Shown here in pieces: positions 9,001 through 20,009 of a DNA stretch of 64,000 bases. Position 1 is the stretch's first letter. Every line of letters starts with the position of its first letter. The DNA lies in contig NC_088917.1 of assembly GCF_963576675.1 (NCBI RefSeq), positions 17,450,001-17,514,000 of the forward strand, read 5' to 3'. The translations under genes and the position numbers were made by a program. Source of the stretch: Euphorbia lathyris. Its lineage: Eukaryota; Streptophyta; Magnoliopsida; Malpighiales; Euphorbiaceae. The notes under the pieces are model-generated. The model saw only the letters and a list, made by a program, of their open reading frames with translations. It made no database searches and had not been told where the DNA came from.

Positions 9001-11927
9001 TTAAGTTTGTTTGTTTTGTCAACAGGTTTGTTGTTGATGATGAAGTTGATAACGTGGTGATAGAAGATGCGTTGGATGTAGATTTGCAAGCTTTGCCTAG
9101 AAATATTCCAGATAAGTTACGGATGTTGTGCAAATGGGCAAATGCAGAGTTGGTGAAAGGGAATTTTGTTAGCTATGTTGTTTGTGAAGAGTTGTTTGGA
9201 CATTCTGCTAAAGCATTATTGTTGAGGCAGGATATATATTCTGTGGTTCATATGGAAGAGATAACTTGCAACGTTATAATTTTCTATATGAGGTATTTTG
9301 TTTTTGAAATGTTATAGTTTTATTTATATTAGTTGTAGTTGATTCTTACTGTGTTCTTTTTTGTTTTTATGTAGCTACTTGTTTAATTTGTTGAAGAAAA
9401 GAGAAATGGAGAAATTGTTTTATTTCGTTGATCCTCATTACACTTATTCCATTGGAAGTTCTAAAACAGTAAGCCATCGCTCTAATGAGTTGATGAATCG
9501 ATTGAATATGTCCACAATGGATAAGTCTATCTTTTTGTATCCATATAATACAGGGTATGATTGTTTTATTTATTTTATTTAATATTTTTTAAGTAATTTT
9601 ATGTATTTTGAAATAATAATAGTATTATTTTCAGTGGACATTGGACGTTGTCAATTATTGATTTGAAGAATTTTAGAGCTTATTGGTTGGATCCTTTGAG
9701 AAGGCGTTTGCCAAAGGGAGATGTATGGATTGATGTTGTGAATGAGTATGTTTTTTTGTTTGTATTTTGTTTATAGTTTATTTTGATATATAACTATGTT
9801 TGAATATTAAGATGATGTTACTGATTTTAATGATTTTTATTTTAACAGGGCTGTTCAATTATACTCTGAGAATGATGAAGTTAAAGTCAAATGGACTGCA
9901 CTTTTGGTAATTCTTAACTTGTATATTTGTTTTGTACATGTGTGAACTTTTTTAGAACATAAAGGTTAGATTGATGTACATTATTTTAATGTTGTGTTGT
10001 AGGGTGTGCCAGAGCAAAAAGATCACAAAACATGTGGTTTTTTTGTAATGCGGTTCATGAGAGATATTGTGATGGACAAGGATTTGAAGTTTGCTGAAAA
10101 GGTATAGTCCATTTATAATAAATGTGTTTTGTTGCATTATTTTGAAATTATAATTTGTTTTATGGTTTTAATTTTTTTATATTTTATAGTGGAAGAGTAG
10201 GTGTGGTATGAAATATAGTCAATTTGATTTGGATGAAGTTCGGGAAGAGTTTGTTGAAGAAGTGTTTAGAGTAGGGGTTGCTGGGCTTGATGAATGTTTT
10301 GCTGATGATGTTTCTGATAGTAATGCAAGGTAAGTGATATTTAAGAAGTTTTTTAATTTAGATCATGTGTATGTGTGTTTGGAACATATGGTTTATATTT
10401 TAGAACATGAGAATAGAATTTAAGATTATGTGGTTTTTGTTTTTGAACTTGGTTAATTTTGTTCCCTTTTGTTATTTTCTTTGTGTTGTTAATAGGAGAG
10501 TAGGCAAAGATGTAGTTAAGGAAGTGCAAGAAGTTGGTGTTGGAGATCGTTCAAAAAGGATTTCAAAGTTGCCTGGATATTTACAGTCTCCATTTTTGCT
10601 TGAGTCTGAGCATTTACTAAACAATATGCTTAGTTCGCGGAGAATGTTGGTTGAATATGCTTTTTCTAATGAAGACCCACAGTAAGATCTTAATTGAATG
10701 TTGTTTGTGTTAATTTAAATTTTCTTTAAGTTATACTGATTGTTTTTATTTTATTTTATTTTTCTTTTTGAAGTGAGTTGTTGTATAGTGATTGTTTGTC
10801 CACAATCAATAGAGAGGAGATTATGAGCTTGTCAGGAAGCAATCATTTGGTTAGTAATGTGGTTGATGCGTGGTCTCGAATATTGAATTCTGAAGAGAAG
10901 TGCAATGGTCCAACTTCTGTGCATAGATTCTTCTTCTCTACTCTACCATTTGTATGTGTTTTTACATTTTGATATATTTTTTTGTTAAAAAGAAATTGGA
11001 TTATATTAATATGAATGTTGTATTTTTGTATAGGTTTTACTGTGTACTAATAAAGGAGTTCCTGGAAGTACCAAGTACAGCGACAGACACAATGCTTTTT
11101 TTGAGAGAATTAGTTATGAACTTCATGAGGCTAAAATAAACAGTTTAGAGAGTTATCACTTGGTAATTATATTAAAAGTAAATCGTGTTTTACTTTAATT
11201 GTTGTTTGTAATTATTATGATTGCTAATGGTTTTTTTTGTAGGTATTCTTTCCAGTTGTTTATGCTGCCCATTTCTATGTTTTCGTTATTAACCATTTTA
11301 CTGGAAAGATAGACGTCATTGATAACAAGGCTCTTGATAAAGGCGTAACAGTCCATAGTAAATATAAGGGTTTTGCAAAGGCTTTGGTAATATTACTTAT
11401 CTGTTTTTTAGTTTTGTTATTGTGTTCTACATATTTACTGTCATGTTCAGAAAATCTAAGTGTATGTTCTGAGTAGTTGATGATTTGTTTTAATATTGAT
11501 AAGATGTTGTTCTATGTTTTCAGGTGAAAGCATATTATCTTTATATAAAAAGAGAGAACCCTAATTGCTTGAATGATATCAGTGCATATGGTTCAAAACA
11601 TTTGAAGTTGAAGTGGAAAGAGTCAAGCAATAATGATGATTGTGGTGTTTTCCTTTTGAAACATATGGAATCCTATTTTGGACAAGAGGAGTCTGAATGG
11701 GATATTGGAGTTCGAAATAACAATGTGAGTTTTTTTAATCTTATTTATTATAGGCTGTTGTTATTATTTTGATAATGTTAGTAATAATGAATGGGATATT
11801 GTAGGTTGATCAGTTGAAGAATTTCAGAATTGAATATTGTTGGAAGATTCTGTCAAATTCTGGAAACAAAGAAGTTGCTGTTGTAAATGAGAAGGCCTTA
11901 AAATGGAAGAATGAACAATTAAAATAA
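6027..11927 (+). CDS. Tandem Ulp1/C48-like cysteine protease, transposon-borne
   Basis: I model 15 exons: 6027-7252, 7881-8168, 8309-8853, 9026-9292, 9375-9554, 9635-9745, 9849-9906, 10003-10101, 10190-10329, 10496-10681, 10774-10951, 11034-11162, 11243-11386, 11524-11724 and 11805-11927. All junctions are GT-AG and keep frame, for about 1291 aa. The N-terminal third is basic and repetitive (RRQTRSKS-like units). Protease domain 1 (exons 4-9) has His in GHW, Asp 17 residues later in YWLDP, and Gln six residues before Cys in CGFFVMR, the Ulp1 order. Domain 2 (exons 10-15) has His in AAHFYVF, Asp again 17 later, and Cys in DDCGVFLLKH, but Ser where the Gln should be. Known Ulp1 enzymes cut SUMO-like modifiers; the role here is unknown. 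Breaks: one base missing in the A7 tract at 6123-6129 and an in-frame TAG at 7097-7099. Confidence 0.85.
7315..7828. mobile_element. 514-bp MITE with 9-bp target duplication
   Basis: Long inverted repeats start GGCTTAATACATCATTTG, and the internal phrase CCCCTGAACTT recurs. It is flanked by a perfect 9-bp direct repeat, TTTATTTAT, at 7306-7314 and 7829-7837. The duplication size points to the Mutator superfamily. It lies within intron 1 of the protease gene, so it arrived after the host element had that gene. Related copies are at 40953-41385 and, as a fragment, 18981-19065. Confidence 0.9.
8202..8275 (+). repeat. TTTAGAACATG motif repeats, intron 2
   Basis: Four spaced copies of TTTAGAACATG or close variants occupy the intron, at a spacing of about 20 bp. 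The same motif recurs in introns near 8908-8960, 9949, 10380-10410, 13900-13930, 14342-14395 and 15430-15480, and after the gene near 11960-12010. Confidence 0.7.
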
Positions 11928-12720
11928 TTGTATATTCTGCAATTGCTGTAATTATATATGTTAGAACGTAAGACATATTATTTTGGAACATGAAATATAT
12001 TATTTGTAACATGCACGATTTTGTTAACAGTAATGAAGTGTTTGAAACACATATTTTGAATTGGATTGGATGAATTAGTGGTTTCTTTTCTTGGATGTGA
12101 TATCTCAGTTTTGAGAAGGAAGGATATAATGAGAACCAAATGACAGCAGTAAAATTGATTATGGTGATAATTATGAAGATTGGAAATGGGTACAGGTGAT
12201 GAATATTGTAATTTACAGAGAATGTTGAAATGGAAGTTAGATATTTAATGGTGGAATCAGGTCTATTGAGCCAAACCTTGAATTGTGATTTTGTTCAACT
12301 GAATGTGTAGGATTTGTGAATTTCTTGAGTAGATTGTATATATCTGTTTAAAGTGGAAAGTTGTGTAGGTTAGTGGCTTGTTTAACAAAATATGTGTAAT
12401 CATATGTAAATTAATCAGAATAGCATTAGAAGGTTGAAGTTAAATTTTAGTGCTATACATGTTTAGATGCAATATAAACATGTTAGATCCAGTTTGTCAT
12501 CAAAATATTGTACCATATAAGAAAACATTTATGTTTCAGCTTCTTACATTGGAAAAAAATTATTGTATGTTCCAAAAAAAGATCGTATGTTCTAAAACAT
12601 GTATCATATGTTCTAAATCTTATATCATATGTTCTAAATCTTATATGATATGTTCTAATCAATATATGAGATCAGTTCTCTTTTTCTGGACAGTTTCTGC
12701 TATCATGGTTAGCAAGCTGT
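11928..12720. other. Convergent spacer between the two MULE genes
   Basis: This contains the 3' ends of both genes. Positions 12562-12665 hold about five near-tandem units of 20-21 bp with the core ATATGTTCTAAATCTTAT, the reverse orientation of the TTTAGAACAT motif of the introns. No further gene is seen. Such a shared convergent region could carry both polyadenylation signals, but I cannot place them. Confidence 0.6.
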
Positions 12721-15700
12721 TTACAGACTCTGCATAACCTCTTTTTTTTTCTGGTTTTCCTCAACAGCTTTCTCTCTTTCACCCTTCAATCTTTTATCAC
12801 TGTTTTCTTTTGGAATATGTACACCTGTACCTTTGTTCTTTGATATTTTCGGTGCTTTGACATTAATTTCTGTTGGTACACTAGTTCCAATCAATATCTC
12901 AATGTCTTGATTTTTTGAACGAGTTTTGTTTTTCTCAGTGTCTTTTTGAGTGTTTTTAGCTTCTAAATCCATTCTGATTGCTTGAAACTTCTTCACAAGA
13001 TCCTTTATATTTTCCTCACTACCTTGAGCTAAATAGACACAAACATTAATCTCTGACCATAGTTGATTCAGCCATGTTTTCTTATCAATTGTAGCAGCAC
13101 ATTCTTCCATAAGATTTCCTTGCAGATTTATATTTTTTTGACTTGTTGCTAATGTAGTCCATCTGTTAAGCACATACCTTTTTGGAATTGATTCAAGCAT
13201 TTTTGCCTTCCAAACCCACACCATGTGTCTGCATGGTAAGCCCTGTCTCTCAAACTTCTTGCACGAACATTTTGTTTCGTCTTCAATATTGCTGTACGTA
13301 ACCTGAAAGGTTTTTGATGTTCTTTGCTCTTTGATAGTGTAAATTTCAAAAGGAGGTTGTTTATAGAATCCTTCTATTCCACAAAAAAAAAAGATCCATT
13401 ATAAACCTCTTTCTGAAACTCATAAAAGACAGTGGTTGTATAAACATCAGCTCCATGTGTTTCAATACCCATTGGTGTTTTGCATACAGGTCTTTTATGT
13501 TTGGCTTCATTGTCATTGTGAGCTTGGTTATGCCTTTGTGCATCCATTGCACTATCAAATCTCATATAAAATTCTACAAGACTTAGATGAGAATTTGTAA
13601 AAGCAGTGAAAAAGTTGTTCTCACTCTCTGACCTTGATGTAGTTCTCATAATTCCTCCTAGGAATAAGTCCCTGAAATACGCTGGAATCCACATTTTTCT
13701 GATTTCAAATATTTGACATAGCCATTCATGTTTCTCCAAATTAAACTCTGAAAGGATTGCTTTCCATTTTTCATCAAATTCTGCAGGTTCTATCTCAACA
13801 CTCCAAACAATTGGTTGAATCCTTTTTAAGAAATTGGTTTCTTGCATAATTGTACGACCTATTAAAAGAACGAGTTAGTATTTTCATAATATACAAATAT
13901 TTTGAACATGCGAATAATATATTGGAACATACAATTTAATACCTAATCAAAACATATAGTAGAACAGTCAAGCAGTAAAAAATTTAATTGTAAACAAAGT
14001 TTTAGAATGCTTACCTAATTTATCATTCATCTTTTTCATAATGTGCCACATGCAGAATCTATGTTCTGTTTTTTTGAAAACATTTTTTATTGCAATCTTC
14101 ATTGCTGGGTCTTGATCTGTTATTAAGCAGGTAGGTTCATTGCTTCCCATTGCATTAAGAAACGTTTTGAAAACCCACTCAAATGATGCAATATCTTCTT
14201 TAGCAATGAAACAAGCAGCGAACGTAACACATTTTTTGTGGTGGTCTACTCCAGTAAAGGGGCCAAAGATCATGTTATATCTGTGGAAATAGTATAAAAA
14301 AATTTGTAAATAAGAAAACTTATTAAGAATATAAGAATAAGATTTTAGAACATGCCAATAATATATTGAAATTCATTAATAAATATTTAGAACATTGCAA
14401 TAAGAAATCAGTACATATAATATAATACCTGTTTGTTTGGTATGTTGTGTCAAAAGATACCATATCACCAAATAGAGCATAATTCTTTCTACAAATTGGG
14501 TCTGCCCATAAAGCTCTACAGAGATGATCGTCTTCATCCATATCAAAGTCAAAAAAGAATGCAGACCATAGAAGTTTTTTCTTGTTGAAAATGTCAATAA
14601 ACATTTGGTCATCTGACTCATAAATGTAAGCCTTTAAATCTCTGTGGAAGTTTTTGAAATCCTGCTTAGATGCACCTACATTGTTGTATCCTCCAACATT
14701 TTCTTTTATTTGTCTGTATGTTCTTACGGGTCCAACATTCATCTAAAGAAAAGACATTAAGAGATTTTATAAGGAAAGTAAATACAATTTGAAATATTGT
14801 AGATGTTATGTTCTATGTTTCACTATGAACTGTTAGAAATGTACAAGTAAAGATGTTTGTAAACATTTTAAATTTATAATATGACTCACCTTAGAATTAT
14901 CAACAATCATCTTCTTGTGTAGTATTGTCAGATTTCTTCCCTGTTTTTGAAATTTCATACATCGTGGACTGTAAAGTGGGTGTGTATGTTCCTCCTTTAA
15001 ACGAAAGACAATATATTTTCCATCATTGCAGTACTTTAAAACAATTTGCGCTTGACATCCAACACGTGTTATTAATCTTCTTCTTGGTATGTGTCCTTCA
15101 ATTTCTTCAACAATTTTTTTCTGCTTATGGTCTGCTTTATTGCACAAACAGTATTGAAAAATGACAAGATTTGAGTTTTTTCTTTTTTTAACTGTAGATT
15201 TTCTAATATTAAATCCTGCTTCAGTGGCATATGCTTTGTAAAATTCAATACCCTCATCAATAGTATTAAATTTTGTTCCTACAGTAGGTATTTTTTCTGG
15301 AGAGCAACATGGCTTCCATTCTTTTGTTCCTTCAGGAGTCTGCCCAAATTCTACTTGTTGAGTGTAGGATATAATTGCAGTAGTAGAATCATTAGGCTGC
15401 TCTTGATTTGACACTGCATTTAAGTTGAATTTTTGAACATATGTGATAATATATAGAACATATGAACAAATGTTTAGAACATTAGGTACAGTTTGAAGAA
15501 TGTATTGAACTATATATTTCAATATACTCAATTTTATTTTTTCAACAATTTTTAGAACTAATTATAAATAAGAAACGAATAATATGTACTATTATCTATA
15601 GAACACATGAATAATTATTTGGAACTAGCTTTTTTAGATTATGAAGAATGTTAATTGGGAATGTACCTCTTTCTATAGTTGAAGACAGAGAAATTTGATG

Positions 15701-15760
15701 ATGATCATCATTCTCCTGTAGATCATTGTCTATTATTTCATGCAAATCCATTGTTTCCAT
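12721..15760 (-). CDS. FAR1-type Mutator transposase
   Basis: I model five exons on the minus strand: 15760-15667, 15413-14890, 14742-14429, 14280-14015 and 13858-12721. All have GT-AG borders and consistent phase, for about 778 aa, normal for the family. Exon 2 holds the FAR1 zinc-cluster DNA-binding domain (FYKAYATEAGFNIRKS, then GCQAQIVLKY and EEHTHPL). The DDE catalytic residues are visible: Asp in SFDTTYQTN, Asp in TDQDPAM with RFCMWHI after it, and Glu in SRSESENNFF. A SWIM zinc finger follows (CSCKKFERQGLPCRH). The family cuts and rejoins the element's terminal repeats. As sequenced, the A10 tract at 13383-13392 is one base short of the length that would join the DDE part to the SWIM part, so the last exon is frameshifted there. 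It is convergent with the protease gene. Confidence 0.88.
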
Positions 15761-15960
15761 CTGGATAGAATCTGAATTATTTCCAATTTGTTTCAGATTT
15801 AACGAATTTCTGAATAATTATAAACATAAGAAACAGAACAGAGAATAATATTCATTTATAGTTGTTGGATATTTCATTACCTGATTGATGCTATTGAGAT
15901 CAATTGCTTTCAATCTTTTTGTTTGAATGTAGATCGTCTTTTTAATCTGATTTGCGATTT

Positions 15961-16195
15961 TTGAATGACAGAGCCATGAGTAATGAGGAACGATGATGAG
16001 GAAGGAGGCTGATCTAATTAACGAAGGAGGATGGATGATGAGGAAGATCTGAGGTTGAATTACAGAAAAATGATCTGAGGTTGAATGACAGAGCCATGAG
16101 GAATGAGGAACGATGATGAGGAAGGAGGCTGATCTAATTAACGAAGGAGGATGGATGATGAGGAAGATCTGAGGTTGAATTACAGAAAAATGATG
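15961..16195. repeat. 120-bp tandem duplication near right terminus
   Basis: Two adjacent copies of a 120-bp unit start at 15961 and 16081 (TTGAATGACAGAGCCATGAG) and differ by about one base over most of the unit. They lie between the transposase start and the right terminal repeat, probably in its promoter or leader. The open frame across them on the minus strand is a product of the repeat. Confidence 0.9.
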
Positions 16196-16338
16196 AAGAT
16201 CGAAGTTATGGAGGAGGTGCGATTGTTGATCGTGATTTTGCGATGATGGAAGAATGATCTGCGATTGTTGATCCTCAATTTGCAAGAGTGAAACGCTGTA
16301 GTTTTGTAATTGGGATAGGTTGTTGTTTTTTTAATGTA

Positions 16339-16411
16339 TAAAACTACGTAGTGGGGTGGTTCTCACCTAAGGTGAGTTCTCACCTAGGGGAGGGTTCTCA
16401 CTTGATCCCTC

Positions 16412-16414
<3 letters not shown>
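16339..16414 (-). repeat. Right terminal inverted repeat of the MULE
   Basis: This is the inverted counterpart of 5051-5128, with the same CTCACC/GGTGAG dyad and CTACGTAG box. The outer end (CCCTCCCC) abuts a run of about 28 TA units at 16415-16472. Confidence 0.9.
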
Positions 16415-16475
<61 letters not shown>

Positions 16476-17474
16476 TATGTCAAATATTTTCATTGCTTAC
16501 TTATATGTGTATATATACTTTAGAATGTGTATTTAAACTTTTAAATCACGATACTTTGTTTTCAAATCAACCAAAAGCATAAGGATTATTTTTATACTTT
16601 TTCCTTATATAAAATTAAAATTTCATCATTGAAATAAATAAAGTTACATAAATTCAAATTAATTAATTATCTTTCCAAAAAATTAAAATATCTATAATTG
16701 CAAAAGAAATTAATACAGTAAACAAAGATAAACTATAAAAGATATAAATTCGATTTTTCAGTCACTCGGTTTCCACGAGTTTTTAAAAAAATGTATCATA
16801 TCTATCTACATATTTAAAAGAATCTTACACTTAAGCTGAGATAAAATTTTATGTTCTTATATATATATATATATTTTCTAGCTTAAATTAATTTTACAAT
16901 GTACAGTAAAATCTTCATAAATTAATACTCGATAAATTAATAATCTCTTTAAAATAATAATTTCTTATGGTCCCGACTTGGACCAGTTCAATAAATTAAT
17001 ACTCAATAAATTAATATCTATATAAATTAATAAAATTTCATGGTCCCAACATTATTAATTTATAAAGGTTTTACTGTACACACTTAACTGCTCATTCTCA
17101 CTCTCTTAATTTTCTCCCATTCCCAATGACCTAACTTGCTTCCTCAATTGTTGCTTTTCTAACCATTCTCTCAAATTCTTTTTACTCATCTCTTCTTTTC
17201 ACCTAATCTCTTTAATCACCACTCTAACTCGTGGAGTAGCTCTTTCCTCGCGTTTACTTGCTCTTTTTTCCAAGGCTTTTTACCTAAATTTGAATTTATT
17301 TATTTTTTTGTAAATGGTTTTTATTGGGGTTTTTTACACTCTCTTTCCGCTAAATTTGATTTTAGTTATTAAGGTTTGGTAACATAGTGAAATTTTGATA
17401 GATTGGCATACGTCAAACTTGAGCCACTCTCTTTGAGTTATTCTCTTACTATGATTTTCAGCACGAGTGGAAAT
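16415..17474. other. (TA)n, duplicated flank, AT-rich DNA with a small MITE
   Basis: A (TA)n run (16415-16472) leads into ATTATGTCAAATATTTTC, the sequence also found left of the MULE. Positions 16904-17076 form a 173-bp MITE with ends CAGTAAAATCTTCATAAATT and AATTTATAAAGGTTTTACTG, flanked by TA on both sides; a Tc1/mariner-type origin is likely. The rest is AT-rich with no gene. Confidence 0.7.
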
Positions 17475-17690
17475 TAGGTACTTATTGATCCGTTCAAATG
17501 CCTCTTGACTTTGATCGTTCCACTCTACTGGATGTTACTTCCTTAATAGATTAAAAATGGGTTCACATATAGTAGTGAGTCGAGAGATAAATATACACGC
17601 ATAATGGAGTGAGCCTAAGAAAGCTCTAACTTCTATTTATGTTTTTAGAGTTGGCATTTCATTGATGGATTTAATTTTATCAGGGTCCAT
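17475..17690 (-). pseudogene. Ty3/gypsy reverse transcriptase fragment
   Basis: The minus strand reads MDPDKIKSINEMPT, then VRAFLGSLHYACIFIS, PIFNLLRK and WNDQSQEAFERINKYL. This is the end of a gypsy reverse transcriptase, including its start of the tether to RNase H. In-frame stops follow PTLKT and NLLRK. No other gypsy domain lies beside it, so it is an isolated scrap. Confidence 0.85.
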
Positions 17691-18451
17691 CTGATGGGTT
17701 TTGCTTTAGTGTTTAAACAGTGCGGAATAAAATTTATTTTAACAAAAACCAAATTCTAAGGATCGTATGCATCAAGTAGTGGCAATAATTATTACATTTC
17801 ACCAAAGGACATCTTTGAAGGAGTCTCTAAATAAATAATGATACTCTCGATCTAAGATGAGATATAAAGTGGACTCTTTTTACCCTCACACACGCTAAAA
17901 GCCTCTTGGTTTGATTACTGATGTGCTAGCACCTTTGATCCTGTCTCAACAATCCACCGAAGAACTTCATTGAAGATGGTGGCTAGGGTACTTAGTTTTC
18001 TCCTAGAGAAAAAGATATAATGAATGAATTTAGTTAAGTTTATGATAAAAAAATAGAAAATAAAAACTTATTATTTTCTATATATAAAACATTTTAATTT
18101 TTTTTATTAATTGTTTTAACCAATTAGAATGAAGCTAATTAATTAAAACAAAAATTAACCAATTTTGGCTAGGAATGGAGGCATGCATGAGAGAGATTAT
18201 TCCAAAAACAACGCAAATGATAAATTGGGAAAAATAATTTTTTTATTTTTTTATTTTTCTTTCTTTCTTCTTCTTCTTGTTCTTGTTCTTCTTTTTCTTC
18301 TACGACAAGAGTTGTTGCATTTGCGATGAAATGTGGAAATAGGAAAAAGAGGACCTCAATACGAATGAATGTGGAAATAAATAACATCAGCAAGACTCAA
18401 GCAACAGTAAATTCAGAAAGTTAGATACCTATCATGGTCTTATCGAAATTT
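17691..18451. other. Intergenic DNA, no gene recognised
   Basis: I find no protein similarity here. There is a CT-rich simple stretch at 18240-18300 (TTCTTCTTCTTGTTC-like); the minus-strand frame reading through it, rich in Glu and Lys, is an artefact of that repeat. Confidence 0.5.
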
Positions 18452-18870
18452 ACAAAATAAATTTAGAAATTTACCAAAAAGAAAATTCAGAGAACTAGTC
18501 GTAGAAGCGACCTTCAATCTGCCTTCGTTCACCCCTGCAAGCATGTCTTCGTTTTCCCCTGCAAGCATCAACCTGATAGAGATGATCGAAAATCACAAAA
18601 TAAATTCAGAAAGTTACCAAAAAAAAAAATCAGAGAACTAGTCGTAGAAGCGACCTTTAATCTGCCTCCCGTTTACCCCTGTAAGCACGTCTTTGTTTTC
18701 CCCTACAAGCATCAACCTGATAGAGATGATCGAAAATCACAAAATAAATTTAGAAAGTTACCAAAAAAAATTCAGAGAACTAGTCGTAGAAGCGACCTTC
18801 AATCTGCCTTCCGTTTACCCCTGCAAGCACGTCTTTGTTTTCCCCTGCAAGCATCAACCCGATAGAGATG
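18452..18870. repeat. Three tandem copies of a 143-bp unit
   Basis: The anchor TAGTCGTAGAAGCGACCTT starts at 18496, 18639 and 18781, a period of 142-143 bp. Each unit also contains CCCCTGCAAGCA or a variant twice, and GATAGAGATGATCGAAAATC. Copies differ by scattered substitutions. No gene is attached to it. Confidence 0.9.
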
Positions 18871-18980
18871 ATGAACCCACGACGTTTTCTTCTTGGGGCA
18901 TTTTGATTTCTGGATTGAGGAAAAAGGAATTAGGGCTGTTTACAACCTACCGATTTCGTCCTAATATTGTTAGAATTAGG

Positions 18981-19065
18981 GCGGCTTAATAACTCAACTT
19001 TGAACTTGTATAAAATATTCATTTATCCCTTGAACTTATATAAAATGTAATCAATTAATCATTTG
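18981..19065. mobile_element. Fragment of the 7315-type MITE
   Basis: The sequence starts GGCTTAATA and has CCTTGAACTT and AATGTAATCAATTAATCA, in the same order as the left arm of the MITE at 7315-7828. It is cut off on the right by the next hAT-like element. Confidence 0.55.
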
Positions 19066-19587
19066 CAGGGGCGGAGCCAGCCCAGAGTCCGGGGGGCCGA
19101 AGCCGGACCGGCTCCGTCTTTGAGTATTGTTAGTTTTATGTCATGTAGCTCCCCTTATATTGTTATATATTTAAGCCATGTAGTATTACTTTAATAGCTT
19201 AAAGTGGTTAAGTTGGTTAAGAGTCTTGTTTTAAGGTAATGGGTTCAAACCACACTTAGCGCTTTTTTTTTTTTGAACTTTATTTTTTCAATTAGACTCT
19301 TTATTGTTTTATTTGAACTTATTTTTACTATATCTATTTTTTTAAGAATTTATCTATAAAAAGATCAACTTCTTACTTTTGAAACTCAATTAACTAAATT
19401 TATAGCTAAAAATAAAAAAAAAAGTGTGAAAATATTATAATTTTAGCCAACAAACCTAAACGACAAAGTTTCAATGTGCTGGAAACTTAAAAAAAATTTG
19501 TCGTTAGGGCTGGACTTCGAAAAATTACTCCCAATAGTCGGACTAAAATTAGCCCCCCCAGCTGTCAATTCCTGGCGCCGTCACTGC
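19066..19587. mobile_element. 522-bp hAT-like non-autonomous element
   Basis: The ends are CAGGGGCGGAGCCAG and CTGGCGCCGTCACTG, partial inverted repeats of the CAGGGGCGG type. The interior includes a GC-rich start, then GTGGTTAAGTTGGTTAAGAG and GGGTTCAAACCAC (tRNA-like words). No clear 8-bp target duplication could be matched. It shares its termini with the element at 37846-38664. Confidence 0.7.
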
Positions 19588-19594
19588 ATACATT

Positions 19595-19800
19595 ATGTTT
19601 TTTAGAACATACGTTATGTTATTTAGAATATGAGTTATAAATTATATTATAGAACAAATGCAAAAATGGTCCATATATTTACTGATTTTTTTAAAACATT
19701 ATACTTAATTTTTAGAACACAAATTATAAAGTTTAGAACATATGTAACAATATTTAGAACATCGTGCTTAACATTTTAAAACATAAATTACAAAAATATA
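19595..19800. repeat. TTTAGAACATA motif cluster outside the MULE
   Basis: Several copies of TTTAGAACAT or variants occur near 19607, 19709, 19733 and 19755. It is the same word that recurs in the introns of the 5051-16414 element, so this may be a relic of a related element. Confidence 0.55.
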
Positions 19801-20009
19801 AAAGAATTAAATAAATAAGAAATTAGAGCATGTTCTTGGGTTTTTTCTATTAATAATTCCTCTATATGCACATTTTTTTTATTAATAATTCATTATTATG
19901 CACATTTAATCGATATTAATAAGTGCATGCGTCAAATATTAAACAATAGAAGCTACAAGGGCAGTGGTGTATTAAGCAGCGCACGATATAATATACAAGA
20001 AAAACAATT

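Larger units (their letters stand above)
5051..16414. mobile_element. 11.4 kb Mutator-like element with tandem Ulp1 protease gene
   Basis: The ends are inverted copies of each other over roughly 75 bp. They start GGAGAGGG on the left and, read inward on the minus strand, GGGGAGGG on the right, followed by shared GTGAGAACCC, CTAGGTGAGAACTCACC and ACTACGTAGTTTT. Inside are two convergent genes: a + strand gene with two Ulp1-like protease domains (6027-11927) and a - strand FAR1-type DDE transposase (12721-15760). Both ends touch long TA runs, so a 9-bp target duplication typical of MULEs cannot be read out. Established knowledge: some plant MULEs, such as the Kaonashi group, carry Ulp1-like genes. 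Inference: this is such an element. A smaller MITE is nested in it at 7315-7828. Both genes have small frame defects, so present autonomy is doubtful. Confidence 0.9.

Noticed and set aside
12562..12665. CRISPR-like regular repeats
   Set aside because: Units are near-tandem with no unique spacers, and the DNA is plant nuclear.
15818..16285. 155-codon open frame on the minus strand
   Set aside because: It reads through the 120-bp tandem duplication and into the terminal repeat; its repeated peptide is a by-product of the DNA repeat.
18169..18393. 74-codon Glu/Lys-rich frame on the minus strand
   Set aside because: It is a translation of a CT-rich simple repeat.
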